This document shows, piece after piece, positions 11,059-23,447 of a stretch of 64,000 nt of DNA (position 1 is the first letter of the stretch; every line of letters begins with the position of its first letter). Under the pieces are notes generated by a model, which did not search any database, was not told the origin of the DNA, and saw only the letters and a list, made by a program, of their open reading frames with translations. Position numbers and translations under genes: made by a program. Source of the stretch: Zychaea mexicana (taxonomy: Eukaryota; Mucoromycota; Mucoromycetes; Mucorales; Lichtheimiaceae); the NCBI RefSeq assembly GCF_025766255.1, contig NW_026516677.1, positions 1 to 64,000 on the forward strand, read 5' to 3'.

Positions 11059-12382
11059 TCATTTTGCAGGTGTTGTAGCGTCCACAATTATGCGTAGTTC
11101 TGTAACCTCCTGGGCTGAGAGCTTAACCTGACCAGCGTTGACATTTTGCTCCAAGCAGTTGATTTTCTTGGTACCGGGGATAACGATGATTTCATTTTCT
11201 TGAGCAAGCATCCAAGGCAAAACAAATTCTGATGGAAGCACGCCCTTCTTATCTGCAAGGCTCTTGATCTTGTTTACAAGTTCCAAATTCTTTGCAAAGT
11301 TCTCGGGGGAAAAGCGAGAGTTTGTCTTTCGGAAATCCGTATTCACGAGCTCGTCGGGAGACTTGATCGCTTCAGTCAAGAAGCCCAATCCAAGGGGAGA
11401 ACTAATTTTGGTGTTTACCAAAGTTGTTTGTTTTGTGTTAGATTGCAATAATCGTCAAGCTAATATGTATGATAGCTAAAAAAAAATAAGCCTATCGCAC
11501 TTACTAAGCTACAACAGACACCCCAAGGTCTCTAGCAGCATCAAGCAGGCCATTCTTTTCAATATCCAGGATCCAAGGAGAATATTCTTCCTGAATGACG
11601 GCGATTGGATGCACTTTGTGTGCACGTCGAAGGAGATCCGCATCAACACCCGACAGTCCCAAATACCGCACCTTGCCTTCCTTCACCAACTCTGCCATGG
11701 CCTTGACAGTCTCTTCGATAGGACTGAATCATCATATTTTGCAAAAGACTTTAGTGGAGCGCTTGTAACACGAAAAAAATAAAAGGCTGCGGCTTTAAAA
11801 AAAAGTCGACGAATGAACAAGAACTACTGCTTACGTTGTAGGATCACGGCGGTGCATGTAGAACAAATCGATAGTGTCTACACCAAGACGTTTGAGACTG
11901 GCATTACATGCTTGGTGAACATACTCTGGTTTTCCCGATAATCCCAAGAACTGCTTGGTCTTTTCATCACGGATGACACCAAATTTTGTCCCCAGGAACA
12001 CTTTTACGCGATTTCCTCTCTCGGCAAAGTATTTTCCTTATAAGCGTTCATTGTCACCAGCCGCATACATGTCGGCCGTGTCCCAAAAGGTACATCCAAG
12101 TTCCAACGCACGATCCAGAACGGCCATGTTTGTTTCCTCATCAAACGTGTCGCCGTAAAATTCGGTCATTCTATTTGTGTACATGTGAATACAACAACCA
12201 TCAGTATGATTTAGCATGCGCGCTAACGGTTACACCATAAATATGCACGCTCAGTTACCACTCTTACATAGATAATGACAGCAATACTTTACATCACATT
12301 TTACCTACCCCATGCATCCAAGACCAAGCGGGTTAATAAAAGCTCCGGATCCTTTGCCAAGTTCACGTTGTAGAGGTGCCAT
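11059..12382 (-). pseudogene. Aldo/keto reductase with an in-frame stop codon
   Basis: Four exons (12382-12309, 12170-11835, 11723-11505 and 11401-11059) give a 324-codon frame typical of the YakC/AKR13-type NADPH-dependent aldo/keto reductases. The start LGLGCMGMTEFYG, the tetrad residues Asp55, Tyr60, Lys87 and His131, the [21 protein letters not shown] block and the C-terminal VIPGTKK block are all present. Codon 69, inside the usually conserved ERLLGK-like block, is TAA (bases 12040-12038) where the family has a Leu; a single T-to-A change in a Leu codon would explain it. All splice sites and the rest of the frame are intact, so this is either a very recent pseudogene, a readthrough codon or a sequence error. 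It lies 419 bases downstream of transketolase on the same strand. The substrate is unknown; such enzymes reduce aldehydes and sugars. Confidence 0.85.
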
Positions 12383-12801
12383 GATACTTTTAAGGGAGAA
12401 TAAGGGTTCTCGTTGGTATAATTTCTGTTTGATCCTCTCAAAATTTACCCTTTATATAAGTAATATCGAAGCAATCTTATAACTAAATTTGTTTAAAAGC
12501 TTACGCGTATTGTTTGGCCTAATCAATAAAAGTTCTTTATGAGAGTAGTTATAATGCAGCGAACAACACATTACTCGATCTGTTTACCATAAATGTCTTT
12601 GGCCACGTGATAATGATGAATGGATGTGCTTGCTTTAAATGGAAAAAGGCGGCCTACATAGCTGCTGTTACACAGCGCATAATGCATTGCGCTTCAATTA
12701 CTAAGCAACCGCTAAAGTTGCACATTGTACATTATGGTTTACCGAGAGCGGCTCTCCCTTTTCCCAGCAACTATTTATTTATTGATTTTTTGGTTTCTGA
12801 T
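12383..12801. other. Spacer between transketolase and aldo/keto reductase
   Basis: 419 bases containing the transketolase 3' flank and the reductase promoter region. Nothing else is seen. Confidence 0.5.
12449..12460 (-). promoter_or_regulatory. TATA-like element upstream of aldo/keto reductase
   Basis: The minus strand reads CTTATATAAAGG about 70 bases upstream of the reductase ATG, a plausible distance for a fungal TATA box. It is position-based inference only. Confidence 0.4.
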
Positions 12802-15652
12802 TTAGAGATCCAAGTTAAGGTCAGGTACATAACCAATCTTGTTGAAATGGTTTATAGCGAGCTTTGCTTTCTTGACGAGCGCATCGGCGGTGATATTGAA
12901 TTTTTCGTACAACTGTTTATACGGTGCCGAAGCCCCAAAGCGATTGCGCATACCGACGCGTACGTGAGCATACCGTTCCCAGCCCCAAGTTCCCAAGGCT
13001 TCAATCGAAATGACTGGAACACCTGGCGTAAAGACTGATTTTTTATACTCGTCCGACTGTTCATCGTACAGCTCGGTGCATGGCATGGAAACAACGCGTG
13101 TGGCTATACCCTCGTCGCCCAAAGTCTTGGCCGCTTCCACTGCAATGGACGTTTCAGAACCAGTGCCAAGTAGAATGACCTGAGCGTTTTCTTGATCTTC
13201 GAGTATATAGGCTCCTTTACGAGTTCCTTCAGCCGATGAGCCTTTGAGGTTGGGCAATGCATGGCGGGACAGCGATAGCACCGAAGGGCGATGGAGTTCG
13301 TTCATGGCAGCCCAATAAGAACCACAGACTTCGTTGGCATCAGATGGTCGGAACGTTAGCAGGTTTGGTGTACTGCGGGTTAAGGCCAAGCTCTCAATTG
13401 GCTGGTGAGTAGGACCATCTTCACCCAGACCGATCGAGTCGTGCGTCATAATGTAGATGGCTCGCTTTTCCATCAATGCTGCGAGGCGAATAGAACCCCA
13501 GCCATATCTACATGTTGAAAGAAGCATTCCAAAAAATACAAATTGAGAACGTTTGAAAGCAATAAATATACAATTTCTAAATACTTTACGTCATGAATTG
13601 AAGATATGTTCCACCCAATGGAACGATCCCGCCATAACAAGCCATTCCATTCATGATAGCAAACATCGCATGTTCACGCACGCCGTATAATATGTAGCGA
13701 CCGGAGAAATCTCCTAGTTCGGTTGAGGGCTGATACATGATGAGTAAAAGGACAAGTGAAAGGGATTAGCGATCATCAAAAGATATAAATAGGGGTCCAA
13801 TTCTTACATGCTGAAAGGTGGTAGCTGTCTTCCAACGTGTCAAATTTGACGGAGTGACATCGGCAGAACCACACATGATATCAGGAATAACGTCGGACAA
13901 TGCATTGAGGACAATTTCGGATGCTTTGCGGGTTGGCATGGCCGGATCATTGGGCGAAAATGTCGGTAGCACCTCATGCCATCCTTCTGGCATGGCACCG
14001 CTGAAACGTCGTTGGATTTCTGCGGCCTCTGTGGGGAATCTTTTGCTATAGCTGTCGAACAATGCGTTCCACGATTTTTCCTGTTCCTCAAGCTGTTTTA
14101 ATCTAGCATCGTACAAGTCGCGCACCTATGGAGAAATTATCATACTCGTAAGTGATCCCTCTATACAAACAGTAAAAAAGACCTATAAAATACGAGTGAT
14201 ATTACATACCTCTTGAGGAACAACAAAGGTTTCGTCGGGATTGAATCCGAATTTCTCCTTCAGCTGCTTGATATCGTCGACTAATGAAAAAAGGTATTTA
14301 GTCGGTATGTTGTAAGCCTGAAAACCGATTAGGATATATCTTAACATTGAAGAAAAGAAGCTGACTTTGCTTAAACTTACCTGAAAGAGGAGCTCCGTGC
14401 ACTTTGGGCTCGTTTTGTATGAGGGATCCAAAGCCTTTAAATTGATCATACATTGAGTAATTGTTAAGCTCACTCTTAATATATATATGTGAATCGTATA
14501 CCCCAGCGATAATCCATATGAATATTTCTGTTACCGATAGTTGTCTTGATTTTGATCATGGTTGGCTTATCCTTCACAGCCTTCGCTTCTTCGATTGCTT
14601 TTTCAACAGCCTCTAGATCGTTATTTCCATCCTCTACCACCAAGATATGCCATCCACAAGCTTCTAATCGCAACATGGCATCCTCGCTGAATTGGACCTT
14701 GAGTTCGCCATCAATCGTAATGTTATTGGCGTCATACAAGCAGATCAGTTTGCCCAGCTTCCAATGACTATTTGAGTACCGTTATTATTAATTTTTAAGT
14801 ATAAACAGAGCAAAACATTGTCATTTTCGGGTGAAATAAATGTATAACTTGTTATACGTACCCTGCCAATGAAACAGCTTCCAACGCAACACCTTCCATT
14901 AGACATCCATCACCAAGAATGACATAGGTATAGTTGTTGAATATCTCGTAATCTGGTCTATTGTATACAGCTTCCAAGTGTGCCTGCGCTGCTGCGAGTC
15001 CCACAGCGTTCGAGATACCTGCATGTTTCGAGCTGGTGTTAGTATACCCAGCCCATGGTGCTCAACGAATTAAAAAGAGGACTGCTCTGATGAAATACCT
15101 TGACCAAGCGGACCCGTTGTCACCTCAAGACCTGGTGTCTCTGTAGCTTCAGGGTGCCCAGGTGTCCTAGACAAATAAAAAGGTATTTATAACATCCTCC
15201 CTTATTTACAAGCTACCATATCATGTTAGAATTATTCTCGAAGAACGTACTTGCTACCGAGCTGTCGAAAATTTTTCAAGTCTTGCATTGACAAATCATA
15301 ACCCAGGAGATGCAATAGAATGTATTGCAGGGCACTGCAATGACCGTTCGATAACACGAAACGATCGCGGTTTATGAACTTGGTGTTCCGAGGGCTGACG
15401 TTCAGGAATTTGCTGAAGAGTACATGGCCCATTAGTGCTCCACCCATGGGTCCTCCTACACACATGTATTGCGAATAGCAATGTTGGCATCAAATTAGAA
15501 AACGGTATCTTGTTTCAACATCACAAAGAAAATGGGTATGCATTTGAAAGATATTATCGCTTACCAGGATGGCCAGAGTTAGCAGCGCGGGTCATATCGG
15601 CTGCAAGTACACGGACTGTGTTCACTGCTCGTTGGTCGACTGTCTGTACCAT
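12802..15652 (-). CDS. TKL1: Transketolase
   Basis: Ten exons (15652-15565, 15455-15251, 15166-15099, 15018-14862, 14767-14535, 14434-14381, 14280-14210, 14125-13808, 13729-13590 and 13507-12802) encode 679 residues, the usual length. The cytosolic enzyme moves two-carbon units between sugar phosphates in the non-oxidative pentose phosphate pathway and uses thiamine diphosphate and a divalent metal. Visible are NSGHPGGPMGGA (His28), TPGHPE (His102), the cofactor motif GDGCLMEG (156-163) with the downstream NN of DANN, the VHGAPLS loop, and [16 protein letters not shown] with the catalytic Glu417, which corresponds to Glu418 of the yeast enzyme. The central [16 protein letters not shown] block and the C-terminal domain are complete. 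The SDR gene is divergent from it across 1.9 kb. Nothing is truncated. TKL1 is used as the family name; whether it is the only copy is unknown. Confidence 0.96.
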
Positions 15653-17577
15653 ATTTTTTCAAAGAGGTTGACGATTCTACGTTGTAATGGAACTTAAAGA
15701 AGAGAATTGAAAAAGCTTTTCAAATTGATCAGCTGCTTCATTTGCATTTATAGCTTAGCAATTGAGCGTGTAAAAAGAGTCAACTGATGGTTTATGTGAT
15801 ACTTGCTATGCAGCCATTTAGATTTACATTAACAAAGAAGCTTCATGTTTTTCCCGAAGCAGAGTGCAACAGGAGCATCTTGTTGTCCGCGTATACAGTA
15901 CGTAGTATCGGTGCAATCATGCTCTCGTGGTGACCCATTTAACCGTTAACAAAGCTGACATCTTATAGGTTCATTATTAGCTTCATTTTTAAAAAAACCT
16001 TGTTTTCTCGAGTTCTTTAGCTCTGATTAGATGCACGGGTTTTCATGTCTCCACGGAAGTAGTTTAGGCAGGAGAGAAAACCTTGAGAAAGGCTTTTATT
16101 GCTTCCGTGGAATTCAATTCATGCGAAAAAAGTCAGAAACTTTATTTTTTTTATCACAGAATGTGGAGAACGTGAGAGGATTTCTTGCATAATAGAAGTA
16201 GGCTTGTTGATGATACATTCCCATCTCACATACAAATGATCAAGTTTCTCTTTGATAATTGTAAACATATACATATCCTCATGGTATGACGCGTGTTATT
16301 ACGATAGTTGGCCAATGTTCAGTGATTTATAACAAAGTAGTATGATTATTTGCTCAGCATCCGAGCAATCTCTATCAGGCACCAAATCGTATACTAGCGC
16401 GTTATATAAATCGCCAAAAAGTGAGCTCTAATAAAAGATCAATAAATTGATAATTTGCTTATTTGTTATTTAAATAGCATTCTTTAGCATCTTTAGAATA
16501 GTTAGTAGACTCGGGTTTACCTATTTTGTATGTGAAAAAAAAAGTTATCAGCCATCAAAGTTGGCCGCTTTTGCCGGTTTTTGGCTGAAGCTGTATAAAT
16601 TCGAAACACTGAACTTTATGCCGGATTCGAAGCCAGGATCGTTCTCAGCCAAAAGAATTGCGTGCCGTATTTGGTTTCTTTGCTAGTTACTAGTCGATAA
16701 TGCACAGGTGACTCTGCCAGAAAATTTGGCTGTACATTTTGTGACCCAAGTGACCGGTAGGGCAGATACATTGAGGCATACAGCCGCAATATGTCCGGGG
16801 AAGAAACAGATAAAGAGGTATTTTTAAACAATGAAGTCGCATAGACGCATAGGCGCATAGGCGTAGCAATACAAAGCGGACGTTTAAAGCATAAAAAAAA
16901 TGAAACATTGGCGATTATAAACGGGATGCATCATAGCCGGAACCTGCAGAATCTTCTCTAAGTATATATAATAGTATTAGTCTTCTGGGTCAAACGCCGG
17001 AAGTATACTTAATCTTAATACCAACAATACGGCGATGATGATGATGGTCGAGACCGCGCTCACATATCGCTGTTGTGCTTGTCTCCCCACATTAAAAAGT
17101 ATCAATTACACTTTCTACAACCTATGCAAACAGTATAAGAAGTCCTTTTGCGCATAATGCAGAAAAGAAGAGTAAAAAAGAGGAGGATGGCAAAAAAAGA
17201 AAGATATATACATCTTTAATGTAGAAATTGTTGGTTTTAATGCATTGTGAAAGTGGTTGTAAGACGATTCACACGACATGTACAGACCTTGAGAACGGTT
17301 AAATTGTTATGCAGCAACGTATACATACTGAGTGTGTGATACCAGGATTAAGTAAGGATCGGAAAGGCTTAATACTCTAATTCATGCTTCGGTTACATGT
17401 TGTTATAGGTTCACCCGTTACTACAGTACAGTAGTACTATGCACTACTGCTTAAGACCTGCTGCATTAATGTATAAATATCATATAAAGTATTGACCCTT
17501 TTGACTCTTTTCCTTCTCACTGTATAGTTTTTCTCCCTTTCTTTTTTTTATCACCTCAACAAAATAACTTTATCACG
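15653..17577. other. Intergenic region between divergent transketolase and SDR genes
   Basis: About 1.9 kb, AT-rich, with no supported gene. It contains a degenerate tandem of GCATAGGC-like units at 16838-16866 and a pyrimidine-rich stretch with TATA-like boxes just before the SDR start. A minus-strand open frame near 16.6-16.9 kb has no recognisable family. Confidence 0.5.
17471..17489 (+). promoter_or_regulatory. TATA-like elements upstream of SDR gene
   Basis: TATAAATA (17472) and ATATAAAG (17482) lie about 90-105 bases before the ATG. They are followed by a long pyrimidine tract, which is common upstream of well-expressed fungal genes. The function is inferred from position. Confidence 0.4.
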
Positions 17578-18585
17578 ATGACTGCCACAAAATCGCCCAA
17601 TGTCTTTGACTTAATGTCTCTTAAAGGAAAGGTTGCAGTTGGTAAGTATTTGGAAGAATTAAGTGATGCCAAAATCGCGAACTGATAACGCTTAATCAAA
17701 AGAAAAACGCTCATTCAAAGTTAATGCTTTGTTTAGTGACCGGAGGTGCCCGCGGCCTTGGATACGAAATGATGCTCGCGTTGGCTGAAGCCGGTGCGGA
17801 TGTAGCATGCATCGATATCCTTGGTGATACGGCAGTGGTATCTGCACAAGTTGTGGCAGCCGAATGCAAGGTCAAATCAAGTGGTTGGGAATGCGATGTA
17901 GCCGATGAGGAGCAGGTTGCGTCCGTGTTTCAAAAGATTGTCGAGCACCATGGTCAAATTGATGTACTGGTTACCGCCGCTGGTATCAACAAGAATGGTA
18001 AAGCTTTTGAGTTTACGGGCAAGGATGTACGCAAGATCTTTGATGTCAATGTCACTGGCACATTCTTCTGCATGCAACAAGCCGCCAAGTATGGACTTTG
18101 ATCTTTATCATCTTTACGTGGAGTGTCATAAGTATGAGAGCGCTAACATGGTATACATGTCGAATTTGGCTATATGATAACCTGATAGACATATGATCGA
18201 TGCTGGACGAGGTGGATCCATTGTCACAGTGGCATCCTTGGCAGCTCATGTCTTCAACAACCCGCAGATTCATGCACCATACAATGCTAGCAAGGCGGCC
18301 GTACTACAACTGTCAAGATGTCTGGCCTGTGAGTGGGGACCCCACAACATTCGTGTAACCACCATCTCCCCCGGCTACTTTGCGACGGAAATGACAAACA
18401 AGCTTATTGGTGAGATGGGCATGAGTGTAGAGGATACAGTGAAAACCTGGAAATCGGAAGCTCCACTGGGTCGCGTCGGCACGCCACACGAGTTGAAAGG
18501 AACCGTCGTGTTTTTGGCATCAGAGGCATCGGCTTTCTGTACCGGTACTGAAATTTTGGTTGATGGTGGCGCAACCGTTTGGTAG
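17578..18585 (+). CDS. Short-chain dehydrogenase/reductase, polyol or sugar type
   Basis: Three exons (17578-17641, 17737-18088 and 18189-18585) encode 270 residues. It is a classical SDR with a Rossmann fold binding NAD(P)H. The cofactor motif is TGGARGLG (23-30). The usual NAG motif is altered to TAAG. The catalytic residues Ser155, Tyr170 and Lys174 are present (VASLAAH and YNASK). ISPGYFATEMT and the C-terminal VDGGATVW complete the fold. The two-residue longer spacing between the catalytic Ser and Tyr recalls fungal NADP-mannitol dehydrogenases and sorbose or xylulose reductases. A role in polyol or pentose metabolism is therefore plausible, in line with the neighbouring transketolase, but the substrate cannot be read from sequence. 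There is no targeting signal, so it is probably cytosolic. Confidence 0.9.
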
Positions 18586-18948
18586 TGGTAGGCGCCTGAT
18601 CAGTTCAAATTATACGCACCGCATTACAATAAACACACATACTTGACATCAACACGCAAGATCATCATGAAACTGAAGAATAAGATATGATGTATTGATT
18701 GGATGCTTTTTTGTGGGGTAACAAACATAATAGTCAGAACAACAAAATAAGAAATGTGTGATAAGGGAATAATGTAACAGAAGAAAGTTGATATGTAAAG
18801 AAATACTGATGCGATAGCAGATATGGACAGATATGGGGGGGGAAAGAAATGATAGCATGTATAAAGTGTGAAGAAATAAAATGCCCTGTTTTGTGCAATG
18901 AGAATGAGAAATATAGTAAAACGCGCCCGGTTTGGTGTGTTGTTATCG
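18586..18948. other. Convergent 3' spacer
   Basis: 363 bases between the convergent SDR and Bre4-like genes, AT-rich with a G-run near 18836. Only 3' flanks are expected here. Confidence 0.5.
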
Positions 18949-21900
18949 TTATTGTGGTTGTTGTTGCTGGTGCTCAACAAACAGTGATCCTTGCTCGACA
19001 TCATTCGTTTCAAATAAGCGTTCCCATTGATCTGGTGGAACCAAGGACCCAAATAGACGCGTCATGCTTTCTCCCAGCTAACAATAAAACAAAACGTTGC
19101 TTAGTGAAGCAAACACAGCAAGGTCCTTTGTTTGATCATTTCCCTCTCTGTTATTTCTTACCTTGTCCAGATCTCGAACGATATCCTCCATCATGGTAAC
19201 GTACGCATAATAAAGGACATAAACATGTTCCTTTTCCAGCAATTGTTGGGACTGAACTACCGGTAGTTGCCTTAAACGGGAGATCAGCGACTGCCATGCA
19301 CTGCGCGCAGGTGGGAAGTACGGCGGTAGCGGGGTCTTGAGGCGGAGCGCCGAGGCTAGTAAATAAAAGTAGAGAAGGACATTGCCGACCATCTCACGCG
19401 ATTCTCGACTCACAGGCATGATGAAATCGCGCTGGACATCGTCAAACCATGCATCCTTGAGAATGATGGCGCGCATGGATAAGAACTTGTCGACAATGTT
19501 TTGGCACGACATGAGCATGTCCTTGTACGTGGACACCGGGAAAGAGCCCTTGAGACGCGGCTCATTGGGCGTTTGAGCCAATAATGCCTGGAGATCCAAT
19601 AACGTTCGCTGCAGCCCGAGTTCCATCTCTTGAAACATTTGCTTTGCCTGTTGCCGCTGACCCACCAATGTTTCGGTTGAATCGCTATCCTTGATGAGGG
19701 TGGTGGTACCATCAGCAGCAGCATATGACATCACACGGCGTTCTTCATCGGGCCGTTCGGAATACATGGACACTAGTTTTTGATACAGCCATGCCATGCG
19801 TAACAGAAAGTCTGAGAGCTGTTTGCGTAATTCGGATCGCGCTTCAAAGGGCCAAACATAGTTGGTTGCAAAGAGACCAAAGACGACGCCGATAAGGATG
19901 GCGACGCACCGTTGGAATGCCAGGCGCCACACCTCCACTGTGTTTGTCTCACGGTCGTTGTATTTGTTGAGCAGCACGAGATTAAATGCAAGGAGCGTGA
20001 ATTGTCCAAACTTGCCATGCTTGTGGTTGAGAATGAGCCAAAAGTTGGGTATCGAAAAGAGCCACGCTAGGATGGGCAGGACGTACATGTTGGCCGGGAA
20101 CACCATGTAGAAGGCCATGGCCATGAAGCAGCCCAGCGCGGTCGAGAAGATACGGTAGATCGAAGTCAAGTTGGTGAGGCCGCTTGTAGGTGTCATTACT
20201 ACCATGAGCTTATAAACAAAAAAAATGGGGGCTTTAGTCAATCTCATTACCCATAGCCAGACAGAGATATGCAAGGTCTTTTGAATTTAGTTACCGTGAT
20301 GAGGGCCCATTCCATCCGCCACTCTCTAAACCAGTTTGCAGTTGACTCTAAAAATGCGGGCAATGCGAGGAGAACGGTTGCAACGGTTGCCTTGGTAGCG
20401 TACCGGACTTTCTGTAGCTTAAAGAGCGAGAATGTTCGCCAGACTCGCAAGAAGATTTTGCGCCAGGTCGTTGTGGGTTCGGGTGTATGCAGCGTATTCA
20501 TCGTGTTGCTCTCGTTGGGAACAAAGCCGCCAAACGAAGATCTTCTCCGTGGCTTCTTCTCATGCACTAGAATGAGAGAGAACCCAGTCTTTTAGTCAAG
20601 ATAGCTTCCCGCGTACGGGTAAATGAATGAAGAACATTTACCATTATCTCTGTTCTTTTTCCAAGCAAACAACTGCCACCAGTGCATTGACTTTACAATT
20701 TCTCCCGTCTCAGACCATTCCCGGACGACCTGCACCAAAGTAATAAGCTCGCGTGCGAATTCAATCATGTTGAACACAAAGAAATAGACGAGGAACACAT
20801 CTTCGCCAGGTGCATAGCCAGCCTCTTCGTTCCGTTCTCCTCGATGCATATGCCTGGTTCGACGTTGATGGAGTCGCTGCACCGCCTGTCGCTGCGAGAC
20901 CTCAAAGAGTGCAATCGCCTTTTCCAAATTGGCTTCCAAGGTATCGTACGTCGGTATCGCCTTTTTGACGCGAGCAGATGGGGTCACTGGTACAAAGCTG
21001 AACTGGATGTTGTAAATTGTCTGCTTGCACGTATACGCAAGCGACTTTAGGGGTTGGCGGATGGTGCGGATAAACTCGATCAAAGCTGTCCCATCGTCGG
21101 TCTCGTAATGGTCGCTCGATTCGCTCATGCTGGTAGCGGCAGCAACATCAGCGTCTGCAACGACTTGCATCGTCTTTTGCCTGCGCATTTCGCTTTCGAG
21201 TCGTCGTCGACGATAACTGGCGCGGATATTCCACTCGTCTTCGGCCGCACTCTTGGTCTTCTTTCTGTTGGACGATCGTCGAAGCCTGCTCTTGGCTTTG
21301 CGCGACCCATCTTGTTGTTGCTGCGTGGACATTCTTTCGAATTGTAGACCACAGCTGCTTCGGAGACCTCCGACATGCTGAGCAAGACGCTGCATACTCT
21401 TTACGATTTGCTCGTATTCACCGGTCCGACCACGCACTTGTCTGTTCCACATGACCTCGAGTTTCGCCTCGGAAAGGGATTTCTGAAGCGCTGTGAAACT
21501 GGACCGGTGCGATTCGATGGCAGTTTGAAGAGATTTGTTTGCTGTAAACTCGGGAAGATCCTCATCCAGAAGGAACGTTTTTGTCAGCAATTTCAAAAGG
21601 ACTCGGTATGAAGTGAGTGTAGCATCAAGGTCTTTGCTGGTTTTTCGGATGGTGGATTAGCTTATCACTTGACGGAAAGAACCTTAAAGTATAAAGGAAT
21701 TAAAGCTGCCAAACGACGACAGGGTAACCTACTTTAGCTTTTTGGCAGCAGAAGAGGGCCAGATTAAAATGCAAGCAGATACGGTGATCACGGTGCCAGT
21801 GGCCACGGCTGATGTAATTTGCTCGATGCGAGTCGTATTAAAGTCACCGTGGTTGGCCGAACCTTCTCGTACGACAATGATAAAAATGATGATGAAGCAA

Positions 21901-23133
21901 AGACTTGACGCTGTTGTTGTTGTTGTCATGACGAAAGTATGTTAACCTTAAAGTCCTATTTCATTCTGCATATGAATGTACCCCCATCCATTCCATTTGT
22001 GTACAGTACCTGTTGCAACCGGCGGCTTGTTCCAGTGCGCTTTCAAAAAGGCAACGACAAAGGTGGGACCGGCTAGCCAGATGAACAGGGACAGGGTATG
22101 CGCAATATCAAAATAGCCCCGATCGATAAAGAAATCAGTGGTGATCATGGAACCAAGGCAGGTGGTCAGTGCGAAAAGGGTATAGCCCCAGCCATATGCG
22201 GCAGCCTCGACCATGCCACCCAGGGATTTGGCTGGATTGAAAAACACTGTTGCCGTGGCAACCAGGTGACTCGATACACGGTTGTTGCCAATGAGCGAGT
22301 TGAGCGCAGGCACAAACGTAAAGAGCGAGCCGAAAAAGTAAGCAAAGCTGCATTTGAGAACGTTCCGTTGAGCGTTGGTCAGCTTGAAGGACCGACAAGC
22401 ATGCCATCTGCGCCTTAAACGGGCCCGAAGCGAGCTATCAACGTCGTCTGGATCACGACCATCTTTGCTTACGATGGGTCGGTATCGCTTTTTTCTGCTG
22501 TTGCTGCTGTTGTTGCTGCTGCTGCCGGCTGGGAAAAAGGGCGTATCGGACGAATCTGTATCTGAAGTGGTTGTAGATGACGATGACGAAGATAAACCTG
22601 AAACACCATAGCAGGGTCGTCGAGCACTAGATGCGTCGCGTAACAATGGGGTTGTCTCTCTGCTATTGCTATTGCTTGCAACACACAAACAAATAAGCCC
22701 CTCATATTACTTGCAACATAAACAAACAAAACACCTCTCCTCTTTGCTTTTACCTATTGAAGCCTGGGTTCTTCAGTGGCTCCTGCGGCGGCCGCTGCTG
22801 TTGATGTTGTTGTTGTTCGCTGTGTCTACCAGCGGCATTCTCATCGCTGCCCTCCATTGTGGAATCCTCATCGCTATGCAGTTGTGGTTCGGGTATGGTG
22901 GATAGCGACACGGTGCGTTTCTGGATCATGCCGTCTTCAAGGACGACTTCTATTTCGCTGTAAGACGACGGGGATCGTGTCGGGATATCAGACACCTGCT
23001 CACCCCATTGTGCCAGGGTTGAATGACGATCGCTCGCGTAGGATCCGGGCGATGTTGACAAGACAGTTTGTTGGCCCCGAAGAACGGTGGGGAAGGGTAT
23101 AGGGGCAGCGTTGCGTGGCAAGCGCTTAGCCAT
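18949..23133 (-). CDS. Bre4/YccS-like multi-pass membrane protein (ArAE/FUSC family)
   Basis: Seven exons (23133-22754, 22674-22010, 21910-21733, 21636-20642, 20566-20295, 20208-19162 and 19077-18949) encode 1221 residues. The layout fits the fungal Bre4 family (brefeldin A sensitivity), relatives of bacterial FUSC/aromatic-acid exporters. A disordered Ser/Gln-rich N-terminus (about 1-215) is followed by a first block of about six membrane helices (about 225-405), then a long basic cytosolic linker containing an RRRSS-like segment. A second six-helix FUSC-type block follows (about 785-940, including GVVFGLFATNYVWPFEAR), and then a long helical C-terminal domain. The yeast homologue is of similar size (about 1125). 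The transported substrate is unknown. The last exon supplies 43 codons ending in a short Gln run. The gene converges with the SDR gene. Confidence 0.88.
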
Positions 23134-23447
23134 AGTGTTGTGGGTGTTATATATTATTTTTTTTGACAGCGGAGAAGAAGAGTGCGTAAAAAAACAAAAA
23201 GTACGCCGTCAAACAAACTCCCTCCTTTTTATCTGAATCCGACGCTACACCAAAGACACAAAAAAAGGGCTAAAGAAGAAACACGCATACACTACACACA
23301 TGGTGGTACTTTATTTTCTTTCTTCCTTTTTTATACATTTCAATGATGAAACGGGTTTCAATCCCACTGCCAGAAGAAGCAGAAGAAGAAACCGACGACA
23401 ATAAGCAATCTTGAAAAGCGCGGGACCCCCCCCCCTCTCCTCTCCCC
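23134..23447. other. Spacer upstream of Bre4-like gene
   Basis: 314 bases holding the presumed promoter of the Bre4-like gene and the 3' flank of the SVIP-like gene. There is a poly-C run at about 23426-23435. If the last intron of the SVIP-like gene is real, its final exon would fall here. Confidence 0.4.

Noticed and set aside
12607..13038. Forward open frame of 143 codons overlapping the transketolase 3' end
   Set aside because: It is antisense to a conserved transketolase exon.
20844..21347. Forward open frames within the Bre4-like gene
   Set aside because: They are shadows of a long, well-supported minus-strand exon.
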